29,902 nucleotides of DNA from Sulfuritalea sp. (GTDB lineage Bacteria > Pseudomonadota > Gammaproteobacteria > Burkholderiales > Rhodocyclaceae). How positions within the stretch are numbered: position 1 is the first letter of the stretch; every line of letters begins with the position of its first letter. The notes below the pieces were generated by a model that saw only the letters and a program-made list of their open reading frames with translations, was not told the DNA's origin and searched no databases. The stretch spans positions 1 to 29,902 of the forward strand of contig JADJQA010000045.1 of assembly GCA_016712985.1 (NCBI GenBank), read 5' to 3'. Shown one piece after another: positions 6,934-15,290 of the stretch. Both the position numbers and the translations under genes were made by a program.

Positions 6934-7820
6934 ATGACTTTCGCCGAACTCAAGCAGCGCCTCGCCCTCTACGAAAAGCTGATGCGGCTGGACAAGCCGA
7001 TCGGCACGCTGCTGCTGCTGTGGCCTACCCTGTGGGCGCTGTGGATCGCCAGTAGCGGGCAGCCGCACTGGCTGCTGGTCTGGATTTTCGCCCTGGGCAC
7101 CTTGCTGATGCGCTCGGCCGGCTGCGTCATCAACGACTATGCCGACCGCGAATTCGATCCGCATGTCGAGCGCACCAGAACCGACCTCTGGCGGCGCGCA
7201 AGCTGCCCAACGGCGAGGCGCTGACGCTCGCCGCGATGTTGATCTTCTGCGCATTCCTGCTGATTCTGCCGATCTTCCGCGAAGTCTGGTGGCTGGCGCT
7301 GATTGCCCTGTTTCTCGCCGCCAGCTACCCGTTCACCAAGCGCTTCTTCGCGCTGCCGCAGGCGTATCTGGGGGTGGCTTTCGGCTTTGGCATTCCGATG
7401 GCATTTGCCGCGGTGAGCGGCGAAGTCGGCGCGCTGGGCTGGACTATGCTGATTGCCAACGTCTTCTGGGCGCTGGCCTACGATACGGAATACGCGATGG
7501 TCGACCGCGATGACGACGTCAAGATCGGCATTCGCACGGCAGCCCTCACCTTCGGCAGCTTCGACGTGGTGGCAGTGATGCTCTGCTACCTGTGCACGCT
7601 CGGCATCCTGGCGTATGTCGGCCGGCAACTGGCCTACGGACCCCTGTATTTCGCCGGACTGGTTGTCGCTGCTGCCCTGGCGGGTTATCACTACACGCTG
7701 ATCCGCGATCGCAGCCGTGAAGGCTGCTTTGCCGCCTTTCGGCATAACAACTGGTTCGGTGCGGCGATCTTCGCCGGCATTGTCGCCGAACTCAATCTGC
7801 GGCCCTGGCTGGCGAAGTGA
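6934..7820 (+). pseudogene. ubiA: 4-hydroxybenzoate polyprenyltransferase, one-base frameshift
   Basis: UbiA attaches the polyprenyl tail to 4-hydroxybenzoate in the inner membrane, the second step of ubiquinone synthesis. The first frame (6934-7224) has MRLDKPIGTLLLLWPTLWAL and the first Asp-rich motif NDYADREFD. It then reads ERTRTDLWRR and stops. The expected RPLAARKLPNGEAL lies one frame over and continues to 7820 with the second motif DTEYAMVDRDDD and further membrane helices. One extra G near 7177 (AGG instead of AG) restores a single protein of about 296 residues, the normal family length. Both Asp-rich sites are otherwise intact. As ubiA is usually essential for aerobic ubiquinone, an assembly error is at least as likely as a real mutation. 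ubiD follows 58 bp downstream. Confidence 0.9.
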
Positions 7821-7878
7821 GGCGGCCGATGGCGCAAGACAGGCAGCGAGCCGGGATGCGTGCGGTTAAACTCGCCCC

Positions 7879-9369
7879 ATGAAATATACCGATCTGCGCG
7901 ATTTCATTGCCCAACTGGAGACGCTTGGCGAACTCAAGCGGATTGCGCTGGAGGTCGATCCCTGCCTGGAGATGACCGAAATCGCCGACCGCGTACTGCG
8001 CGCCGGCGGGCCCGCCCTGCTCTTCGAAAAGCCGAAGGGGCATTCGATCCCGGTACTCGCCAACCTGTTCGGCACGCCGCGCCGCGTGGCCCTGGGCATT
8101 GCCGCCGCAGAAAACGACGAGGCCGTTGAGTCCGACTGGAAAACCCGTCTGCGCGCGGTCGGCACGCTGCTGGCCTATCTCAAGGAGCCCGAGCCGCCGA
8201 AAGGCCTGAAGGACGCCTGGGACAAGCTGCCGGTGCTGAAGCAGGTGCTCAACATGGCGCCCAAGCTTCTGAACTCGGCGCCGTGCCAGGGCGTGGTGTG
8301 GCAAGGGACGGATGTCGATCTGGCGCGCCTGCCGGTGCAGACCTGCTGGCCCGGCGACGCCGCGCCCCTGATCACCTGGGGCCTGGTCGTGACGCGAGGA
8401 CCGCAGAAGATACGACAGAACCTCGGCATCTACCGGCAACAGATCATCACCCCCAACAAAGTCATCATGCGCTGGCTGGCGCATCGCGGCGGTGCGCTGG
8501 ACTATCGCGAGCATTGCGCTGCCCGACCCGGCGAGCCTTTTCCGGTCGCGGTGGTGATCGGTGCCGATCCGGCGACGATCCTCGCCGCCGTCACCCCTGT
8601 ACCCGATACGCTGTCCGAATACCAGTTCGCCGGGCTGTTGCGCGGCGCCAAGACGGAACTGGTGAAGTGTCTTGGTTCGGACTTGCAGGTGCCGGCATCG
8701 AGCGAGATCGTGCTGGAAGGCGTCATCCATCCGGGCGAGACTGCGGCCGAAGGCCCGTTTGGCGACCATACCGGCTATTACAACGAGGTGGCCGAGTTTC
8801 CGGTGTTCACCGTCGAGCGCATCACGATGCGCCGCGATCCGATCTACCACTCCACCTATACCGGAAAGCCGCCCGATGAGCCGGCGATGCTTGGTCTGGC
8901 CTTGAACGAGGTGTTCGTCCCGCTGCTGCAAAAGCAGTTTCCCGAGATCACCGATTTCTACCTGCCGCCCGAGGGCTGCTCCTACCGGATGGCCGTGGTC
9001 AGCATCAGGAAGCAGTATCCGGGGCACGCCAAGCGCGTGATGTTCGGCATCTGGAGTTTCCTGCGGCAGTTCATGTACACCAAGTTCATTATCGTCACCG
9101 ACGACGACGTCGATGTGCGTTCCTGGCCCGAGGTGATCTGGGCGCTCACCACCCGCGTCGATGCGGCGCGCGACACCCTGATTGCCGAGAATACGCCGAT
9201 AGACTATCTCGACTTCGCTTCGCCGGTGGCCAGCCTGGGCAGCAAGATGGGCATCGATGCAACCAACAAGTGGCCGGGCGAGACCACCCGCGAGTGGGGC
9301 CGCCCGATCGCAATGGACCCGGCCGTGAAGCAGCGCGTTGATGCGCTGTGGCAGCAATTGGGATTGTAG
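7879..9369 (+). CDS. ubiD: 4-hydroxy-3-polyprenylbenzoate decarboxylase
   Basis: UbiD removes the carboxyl group from polyprenyl-4-hydroxybenzoate, following UbiA in ubiquinone synthesis; it uses prenylated FMN supplied by UbiX. At 496 residues the protein is close to the usual family size. Family signatures include the N-terminus MKYTDLRDFIAQLETLGELK, GGPALLFEKPKG near residue 40, the central INxxR-like segment TRGPQKIRQNLGIYRQQ, EGPFGDHTGYY near residue 290, and a C-terminal KMGIDATNKWPGE. The reading frame is intact. It follows ubiA by 58 bp in the same direction, so the two are probably co-transcribed. No ubiX is present in the window. Confidence 0.96.
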   Translation: MKYTDLRDFIAQLETLGELKRIALEVDPCLEMTEIADRVLRAGGPALLFEKPKGHSIPVLANLFGTPRRVALGIAAAENDEAVESDWKTRLRAVGTLLAYLKEPEPPKGLKDAWDKLPVLKQVLNMAPKLLNSAPCQGVVWQGTDVDLARLPVQTCWPGDAAPLITWGLVVTRGPQKIRQNLGIYRQQIITPNKVIMRWLAHRGGALDYREHCAARPGEPFPVAVVIGADPATILAAVTPVPDTLSEYQFAGLLRGAKTELVKCLGSDLQVPASSEIVLEGVIHPGETAAEGPFGDHTGYYNEVAEFPVFTVERITMRRDPIYHSTYTGKPPDEPAMLGLALNEVFVPLLQKQFPEITDFYLPPEGCSYRMAVVSIRKQYPGHAKRVMFGIWSFLRQFMYTKFIIVTDDDVDVRSWPEVIWALTTRVDAARDTLIAENTPIDYLDFASPVASLGSKMGIDATNKWPGETTREWGRPIAMDPAVKQRVDALWQQLGL

Positions 9370-9379
9370 GGAGAATGCA

Positions 9380-9805
9380 ATGACTGACTACGAAGTGCAA
9401 CCGGTGCGGGTTGAAGCCGACGAGCAACTCGATGGACCGCGCGCCTGGTGCCATGTGATGTACGGACTGCATGCACTGTCGGCGGCTTCCGGGATACTCA
9501 GCTCGGCCACGATCATCGGCGCCTTCGTCTTTGGTTGGCCGTCGATCATTGCCGTGATCATCAACTACGTCACCCGCGACAGGGTGCGCGACACCTGGCT
9601 GGCGACACATTGGCGCTGGCAGTTGCGCAGCTTCTGGTTCGCCGCGCTCTGGCTGCTGGTGGCCGGGCTGCTGGTGATCACGCTGATCGGCATTCCGGCG
9701 GCGTTCATGGTGATCGTCGGCACCGGGCTGTGGGTGCTCTACCGCGTGATCCGCGGCTGGCTGGCGCTGCTGGACCGGCGTGCCATGCCGCTACCGACAG
9801 CCTGA
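9380..9805 (+). CDS. small membrane protein, DUF4870-like
   Basis: A 141-residue protein starting MTDYEVQ after a good ribosome site (AGGGAGAATGCA). The start at 9380 is preferred to an in-frame ATG at 9338 inside ubiD. A polar N-terminus of about 35 residues is followed by a hydrophobic hairpin (about 36-68, with ASGILSSATIIGAFVFG), a basic loop with VTRDRVRDTW, and two further helices (about 87-118). The layout resembles DUF4870 family inner-membrane proteins, whose function is unknown. It lies 10 bp after ubiD and may be in its operon. Confidence 0.75.
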   Translation: MTDYEVQPVRVEADEQLDGPRAWCHVMYGLHALSAASGILSSATIIGAFVFGWPSIIAVIINYVTRDRVRDTWLATHWRWQLRSFWFAALWLLVAGLLVITLIGIPAAFMVIVGTGLWVLYRVIRGWLALLDRRAMPLPTA

Positions 9806-9863
9806 GCACTGGGACTTCTGCACTGGCCCCTTCGCCCGCGAACATCCCCGGCAACTGGATTCC

Positions 9864-9879
9864 TGGCACGGGCGAAGCA
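9864..9879 (+). promoter_or_regulatory. weak sigma-54 promoter candidate upstream of glgM
   Basis: TGGCACGGGCGAAGCA has the full -24 motif TGGCACG and the invariant GG-N10-GC spacing (GG at 9865-9866, GC at 9877-9878). The -12 element is AAGCA rather than TTGCA. It lies 130 bp before glgM. A -10-like TATACT occurs nearby at 9898-9903 without a good -35. Chance occurrence is quite possible. Confidence 0.3.
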
Positions 9880-10008
9880 AAATGCTGCATTGCAAGATAT
9901 ACTTGAAAGCGTTGTGACGGACCGGAGCGTGCGCACGGTCATGATCAACGACGAGCCTTCACAAAAGATCAAGGCGATTTTCGGCAACATAGACAGGGAG
10001 TCTTTGAA

Positions 10009-11217
10009 ATGCGCGTGCTGTTGATGACCAACGAGTTTCCGCCGAACATCTATGGCGGAGCGGGTGTCCATGTGGAATACATATCCCGTGAATTGTCCAA
10101 GATGACGCCAGTCGAGGTGCGCAGCTTCCATCAGCAGGACTTCAGCAAGGACCAGCTCAGGGTTCTGGGCACCAAGGTCGACGCCTCGGGCTACGGTTGC
10201 TCGAAGGAACTGGTTTCACCCCTGAAGGCTCTTGCCACCTGCCTGGCCTTCAACACTCAGGGTATCGAGGCTGACGTGGTTCATTGCCACACCTGGTACG
10301 CGCATTTTGGCGGCATCATGGCCAAGATCCTGTATGGCATCCCGCTGGTCATTACCGTGCACTCGCTGGAGCCGTTGCGACCCTGGAAGCGTGAACAGAT
10401 CGGTCGCGGTTATGACCTGTCGAGCTGGATCGAGAAGACCGCCCTGGAGATGGCGGATGCCGTGGTGGCCGTGTCCAAGAGCACCCGCGAGGACATCCTG
10501 CGGCTGTTCAACGTGGATCCGGCCAAGGTTCCGGTGATACCCAACGGCATCGATACCGACGAATACAAGCCGACGCTGGATCCATCGGTCCTCGCCAAGT
10601 ATGGCATCGACCCCGCCAAACCCTATGTCCTGTTCGTCGGCCGGATGACGCGGCAAAAGGGTCTGTTGTACCTGTTGCAGGCCATTTCGCAACTCGACGC
10701 CGACACCCAGGTGGTGCTCTGCGCCGGCGAGTCGGATACGCCCGAGCTGCAAAAGGAACTGGAAGCCCTGATTGCCGATATCAAGACGCATCGGCAGGGC
10801 ATCATCTGGATTGCCGAAATGGTCAGCCGTCCTACCACCATCGCGTTGTATTCGCAGGCGGCGGTGTTCGTCTGTCCATCGATTTACGAGCCCTTCGGCA
10901 TCATCAACCTGGAGGCCATGGCGTGCAACACGGCCGTGGTCGGCAGCAAGGTCGGCGGCATCGCCGAAGTAGTGGTGGATGGCGAAACCGGTCTGTTGAT
11001 CGACGCCAATATCTCACCGACCATGCCTCACGACCCGATGGACCCCAAGGGTTTCTCCGCCGCCCTGGCCGAGGGCATCAACCGCCTGGTCCGTGACCCC
11101 GGACTGCGCAAGAAAATGGGCGCCGCCGGCCGCCAGCGCGTGCTGGACAATTATTCCTGGCGCAGCATTGCCGAGCAGACTCTGGCGCTGTACAAGCGCC
11201 TGCCCCGGGGCCAGTGA
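10009..11217 (+). CDS. glgM: GlgM-type alpha-maltose-1-phosphate synthase / glycogen synthase (GT4)
   Basis: A 402-residue GT-B glycosyltransferase of family GT4, like the actinobacterial 'GlgA' now called GlgM. That enzyme joins ADP-glucose to glucose-1-phosphate, giving alpha-maltose-1-phosphate, the donor for GlgE. The N-terminus MRVLLMTNEFPPNIYGGAGV holds the Gly-rich acceptor loop. The nucleotide-sugar site is marked by FVGRMTRQKGL and by EPFGIINLEAM, the E-x7-E pair at residues 294 and 302. The start has AGGGAG eight bases upstream. It heads a co-directional set with a GH13 enzyme and glgE, which supports the GlgM role over a classical glycogen synthase. The distinction from ordinary GT4 glycogen synthases is by context and resemblance. 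Confidence 0.88.
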   Translation: MRVLLMTNEFPPNIYGGAGVHVEYISRELSKMTPVEVRSFHQQDFSKDQLRVLGTKVDASGYGCSKELVSPLKALATCLAFNTQGIEADVVHCHTWYAHFGGIMAKILYGIPLVITVHSLEPLRPWKREQIGRGYDLSSWIEKTALEMADAVVAVSKSTREDILRLFNVDPAKVPVIPNGIDTDEYKPTLDPSVLAKYGIDPAKPYVLFVGRMTRQKGLLYLLQAISQLDADTQVVLCAGESDTPELQKELEALIADIKTHRQGIIWIAEMVSRPTTIALYSQAAVFVCPSIYEPFGIINLEAMACNTAVVGSKVGGIAEVVVDGETGLLIDANISPTMPHDPMDPKGFSAALAEGINRLVRDPGLRKKMGAAGRQRVLDNYSWRSIAEQTLALYKRLPRGQ

Positions 11218-11271
11218 ACATGAACGGGCAAGGCGTCTGTGCCGGGTCTGAACAGGCAAGGAGACTCGATC

Positions 11272-12567
11272 ATGTCTAAGGGACCGCGCATCTACAACCT
11301 GTTTCCGCTGCTTTGCGGGTCGGTTCGGCAGTGGGAAGAGCATCTGCCGCGCATCGCCGCGATGGGTTTCAACTGGGTCTATCTGAATCCTTTTCATTTC
11401 CCCGGCTTTTCCGGCAGCCTGTATGCGGTCAAGGACTATTACCGTATCCATGACCTGATGTGGGACGGCGAGCATTCCCTCGAAGACCTGCTCAAGTCCT
11501 TCTGCTGGAAAGCTGGCGAACACGGCCTGTCGGTGATCATGGACCTGGTCGTCAATCACACCTCCAAGGACGCGCTGCTGACCGAGCAGCATCCGGAATG
11601 GTTCCTGCGCGAATCCGACGGCTCCTTGCGTTCCCCCCGCGCCGTTGATCCCGCCGATACGCGCAATGTCACGATATGGGGTGATCTGGCGGAAATCGAC
11701 TACCACGACCACAGCCATCGCGCCGGCCTGGTCAGCTATTTCGGCGACATGATCGGCCACTTCATCGATTGCGGCATTCGCGGCTTCCGCTGCGATGCGG
11801 CCTATCTGGTGCCTGCCGAGATATGGTCGATGTTGACCTCGTTCGCCCGCTTCAAGCGCCATGACGCGACCTTCTTCGCCGAAACCCTGGGCTGCCGGCT
11901 GGACCAGGTCACCGCGCTGCGTTCGGCGGGCTTCGATTACATGTTCAACAGCGCGCGCTGGTGGGATTTCAGGTCGCCCTGGCTGCTGGAGCAATACAAC
12001 TCGTTTCGCCATATCGCGCCGTCGATCGCCTTTCCGGAAAGCCACGATACCGAGCGCGTAGCCACCGATTTGCAGCGGGGAGGCCTTGGCGATCCGGCCT
12101 TGATCGAGCGCGCGTACAAGATGCGCTATCTGTTTGCCGCGGTGTTCTCGACCGGCGTAATGATTCCGGTCGGTTTCGAGTACGGCTTTCGCACCAGGCT
12201 CGACGTTGTGCAGACACGCCCGGAGCACTGGGAGCCGCCTCTGTTCGATATCTGTGGCTACATCGCCGCCGTCAACCGCATGCGGGCGGCTATTCCGGTG
12301 CTCAACGAGGAAGGCGCGCAACGCCAGGTGCACACCGGCGATCCCGCAGTGGTCTGCCTGCTGCGTCGAGCGTGGGACGGGCCGTCGTGGGTGCTGTCGG
12401 TCCTGAATACCGATCTGCATCATGCGCACCAGGCGCGCATGCAGGGTCTCGACGCCGACGTGGTCATGGCGCGGGAAGTCACCCCGGGTGGCAAGGGAGA
12501 AACCATCACGGCCGGTGACGTTTTGACATTGGCGCCCGGCGAGGCGCGGGTTTTCGTGAATGCTTGA
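11272..12567 (+). CDS. GH13 alpha-amylase-family enzyme, maltosyltransferase-like
   Basis: A 431-residue GH13 protein starting MSKGPRIYNL after AAGGAGAC; an in-frame ATG 33 bases earlier lacks a ribosome site. The (beta/alpha)8 barrel carries the retaining triad: nucleophile D175 in GFRCDAAYL, acid/base E204 in FFAETLG, and D259 in FPESHDTERV. The barrel begins GFNWVYLNPFHFPGFSGSLY, and a small C-terminal beta domain ends the protein. It lacks the N-terminal domains of GlgE yet sits between glgM and glgE. It may trim or transfer maltosyl units, or debranch and disproportionate the glucan. Substrate cannot be read from sequence. Gaps of 54 bp to glgM and 14 bp to glgE suggest one operon. Confidence 0.85.
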   Translation: MSKGPRIYNLFPLLCGSVRQWEEHLPRIAAMGFNWVYLNPFHFPGFSGSLYAVKDYYRIHDLMWDGEHSLEDLLKSFCWKAGEHGLSVIMDLVVNHTSKDALLTEQHPEWFLRESDGSLRSPRAVDPADTRNVTIWGDLAEIDYHDHSHRAGLVSYFGDMIGHFIDCGIRGFRCDAAYLVPAEIWSMLTSFARFKRHDATFFAETLGCRLDQVTALRSAGFDYMFNSARWWDFRSPWLLEQYNSFRHIAPSIAFPESHDTERVATDLQRGGLGDPALIERAYKMRYLFAAVFSTGVMIPVGFEYGFRTRLDVVQTRPEHWEPPLFDICGYIAAVNRMRAAIPVLNEEGAQRQVHTGDPAVVCLLRRAWDGPSWVLSVLNTDLHHAHQARMQGLDADVVMAREVTPGGKGETITAGDVLTLAPGEARVFVNA

Positions 12568-12581
12568 ACACAGGGGATGTC

Positions 12582-14639
12582 ATGGCTAAGACTGTTTCGA
12601 ATACAAGCAAGGTACAGGCGCCGCAGCACAAGGCTGCGGCAGCGGGGACGGCATTGACGGCGGGCCTCAGGAGTCGCCCGATCGTGATTCTGAACGTCTC
12701 GCCGGAAGTGGATGGAGGTCGCTTTGCGATCAAGCGCGAAGTCGGCGATGTCCTCGTCGTTGCAGCCGACGTATTCAAGGACGGCCACGACAAGCTCTGC
12801 GTCATGCTGATGGTGCGCCGCAGTGCCGACAAACAGTGGCAAGACGTTCCGATGACCTGCACCAACCCCGGTCTCGACCGCTGGCAGGGCCAGTTCGCGC
12901 TGACCGAGAATACCGGCTACGTCTACACCATAGAGGCATGGAGCGACGCGTTCGAGAGCTGGCGCGACGAGGTGCAGAAGAAGCTGGCCGCCAATGTGGA
13001 CGTGACACTTGAATTGATCGAGGGCCGCGATCTGGTCGTGCAGGCGGCCGGCCGCGCCGATGCGGCGGGGAAAGCCTATTTCAAGGAAATCCTCGAGCGC
13101 TACGATGCCGCCGACCATGTGCGGCGCTGGGGGCTGCTGCTGTCCGAGGAAGTGAGCGGCAATGTAGCGCGCTGGCCCGATCGCGGCAGCGCCAGTCGCT
13201 ACGACCTGGAACTGGAGGTGTTCGTCGATCGTGTCGCCGCCCGCTATGCGGCCTGGTATGAGATGTTCCACCGCTCGCAAGGCACGGTGCCGGGCAAGCC
13301 CGCCAGCCTCAAGGATTGCGAGCGCCGGCTGCCGGAGATCCGCGAACTGGGCTTCGACGTGATCTATTTCGTCCCGGTTCATCCGATCGGCCGGAGCCAT
13401 CGCAAGGGCCCCGACAACACGCTGAACGCCGGTCCCAACGACCCTGGCAGCCCCTATGCGATTGGTTCGGAAGAGGGCGGACATACCGCCTTGCACAAGG
13501 ATCTGGGAACCATTGACGACTTCCGCCATTTCGTCGCCGCTGCGGCGTCCCACGGCATGGAGGTCGCGCTCGATTTCGCCATTCAGTGCTCGCCGGACCA
13601 CCCGTGGATCAAGAGCAATCCCGACTGGTTCAGGTTCCGCCCGGACGGCACCATCAAGTACGCCGAGAACCCGCCGAAGAAGTACCAGGACATCGTCAAC
13701 GTCGACTTCTACACCGTCGACCAGGAAGGCCTGTGGAAGGAAATCCTCCACTCGGTGCTGTTCTGGGTCGATCTCGGCGTCAAGACCTTTCGCGTCGACA
13801 ACCCGCACACCAAGCCGGTGCCGTTCTGGGAGTGGCTGATCCGCGAGATCCGGCGCGACCACCCCGACGTCATCTTCCTGGCTGAAGCCTTCACCCGCCC
13901 GCCGATGATGCGGATGCTGGCCAAGGTCGGCTACAGCCAGTCCTACACCTATTTCACCTGGCGCAACTTCAAGCACGAGATCACCGAGTATCTGACGGAG
14001 TTGACGCAGTCGCCGGTGGCCGAGTACATGCGTCCGAATTTCTTCCCGACCACACCCGACATCCTTCCGGAATTCCTGCAAAACGGCGGACGTCCCGCGT
14101 TCATTACCCGCTTCGTGCTGGCCGCCACCCTGTCCAGCGTCTACGGCATGTACAACGGTTACGAGCTCTGCGAAAACGCCGCCGTACCCGGCAAGGAGGA
14201 GTATCTCCACTCCGAAAAGTACGACTACAAGGTCTGGGACTGGGACCGGCCAGGCAATATCAAGGAGCTGATCGCGAAGGTCAATCGCATCCGGCGGGAA
14301 AACCCGGCCCTGCACGAATTGACCAACCTGCGCTTCCATACCGCCCACGATGACAACATCTTGTTCTACGGCAAGATGACGCCGGATCGATCCAACATGA
14401 TCCTGATCGCGGTCAACCTGGATCCCTTCGATGCCCACGGCGCCGACATTGAGATTCCCCTGCACGAGCTTGGCCTGGCCGACCATGACAACTTTGTCGT
14501 CGAAGACCTGCTTACCGGCGCCAAGCATCTGTGGAGCGGTTCGCGTCACCACGTCCAGTTGGGTCCCGACACCAACCAGGCAATGATCCTGCGAGTCGTG
14601 CCATGGCATCACGTGGACTTCGAAACTCCTTGCTATTGA
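12582..14639 (+). CDS. glgE: alpha-1,4-glucan:maltose-1-phosphate maltosyltransferase
   Basis: GlgE transfers maltosyl units from alpha-maltose-1-phosphate to the non-reducing ends of alpha-1,4-glucans. The protein has 685 residues, typical for the family. It has an N-terminal beta domain and helical insert (residues about 30-210), then the GH13 barrel opening at FDVIYFVPVHPIGRSHRKGP. Catalytic residues by family position are nucleophile D406 in FRVDNPHTKP, acid/base E435 in FLAEAFTRP, and D493 in NFFPTTPDI. The last ~90 residues form a C-terminal beta domain. Start 12582 follows AGGGGATGTC; a TTG 18 bases upstream, touching the previous stop, is an alternative. With glgM upstream, this completes the maltose-1-phosphate route; no treS, pep2 or glgB lies in the window. 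Confidence 0.95.
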   Translation: MAKTVSNTSKVQAPQHKAAAAGTALTAGLRSRPIVILNVSPEVDGGRFAIKREVGDVLVVAADVFKDGHDKLCVMLMVRRSADKQWQDVPMTCTNPGLDRWQGQFALTENTGYVYTIEAWSDAFESWRDEVQKKLAANVDVTLELIEGRDLVVQAAGRADAAGKAYFKEILERYDAADHVRRWGLLLSEEVSGNVARWPDRGSASRYDLELEVFVDRVAARYAAWYEMFHRSQGTVPGKPASLKDCERRLPEIRELGFDVIYFVPVHPIGRSHRKGPDNTLNAGPNDPGSPYAIGSEEGGHTALHKDLGTIDDFRHFVAAAASHGMEVALDFAIQCSPDHPWIKSNPDWFRFRPDGTIKYAENPPKKYQDIVNVDFYTVDQEGLWKEILHSVLFWVDLGVKTFRVDNPHTKPVPFWEWLIREIRRDHPDVIFLAEAFTRPPMMRMLAKVGYSQSYTYFTWRNFKHEITEYLTELTQSPVAEYMRPNFFPTTPDILPEFLQNGGRPAFITRFVLAATLSSVYGMYNGYELCENAAVPGKEEYLHSEKYDYKVWDWDRPGNIKELIAKVNRIRRENPALHELTNLRFHTAHDDNILFYGKMTPDRSNMILIAVNLDPFDAHGADIEIPLHELGLADHDNFVVEDLLTGAKHLWSGSRHHVQLGPDTNQAMILRVVPWHHVDFETPCY

Positions 14640-14745
14640 GGCGTGCCGCGTTCAAGCTAGGCTGCATGAATGCGTTGTGCCCTGGCCCGACAGGAGCTGT
14701 TCACCCCGGCGCATCGAGCGGTAGCCGACAGATAAGGACAAAAAA

Positions 14746-15219
14746 ATGCGCAAAAGACTGATTGCCCCGGTTCGGCAGGACCAAGCTCACCCGGACCACG
14801 ACTGGCTCGACCTGGAGCGCCTGGCGGAGGTGGAAATTACCTCGGAGGATCCTTCTCACCCGATCGAATCCGCGTTGCTGCCTGACGGACGCCCGGGATG
14901 GCGCGCCGCGGGACCGGGACGGCAGTCGATCCGGTTGCTGTTTTCAAATCCACAACGGATCCGCTGGATACGCCTGAGTTTCGTCGAGCCATCCATCGAG
15001 CGCACGCAAGAGTATCTACTGCGCTGGTCGGCCGATGGCGGGCACTCGTTCCGGGACATCGTGCGGCAGCAGTGGAACTTCAATCCCGGCGGCTCCAGCA
15101 CCGAAACGGAAGACCATCATGTCGACCTTTCGGGAGTCACCACGCTTGAATTGGAAATCATCCCGAATATCGGCGGCGGCAACGCGGTTGCTTCGCTGGC
15201 GCAGTTTCGCGTCGCCTGA
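14746..15219 (+). CDS. hypothetical protein, discoidin/F5-8C-like beta sandwich
   Basis: A 157-residue soluble protein starting MRKRLIAPVRQDQ after AAGGACAAAA. After a short basic start, residues about 25-157 show a pattern of beta strands reminiscent of galactose-binding/F5-8 type C domains: EVEITSEDPSHPIESALL, a middle segment IRWIRLSFVEP, then TLELEIIPNIGGG with SLAQFRVA at the end. No signal peptide is present, so it should be cytoplasmic. Placed 106 bp after glgE, it may be a glucan-binding or regulatory companion. That role is inferred from fold resemblance and position only. malQ converges on it from the other strand. Confidence 0.65.
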   Translation: MRKRLIAPVRQDQAHPDHDWLDLERLAEVEITSEDPSHPIESALLPDGRPGWRAAGPGRQSIRLLFSNPQRIRWIRLSFVEPSIERTQEYLLRWSADGGHSFRDIVRQQWNFNPGGSSTETEDHHVDLSGVTTLELEIIPNIGGGNAVASLAQFRVA

Positions 15220-15290
15220 ATCGCGGTCGCGGGCGGTTCCAAATGGAATCGCAAGCCGCCGAAAACCGGCGTCGCGGGGTCGCGCCCTTG

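Noticed and set aside
12420..14612. 730-codon minus-strand frame opposite glgE
   Set aside because: It mirrors the glgE codon structure and lacks any recognisable motif; glgE itself is unambiguous.
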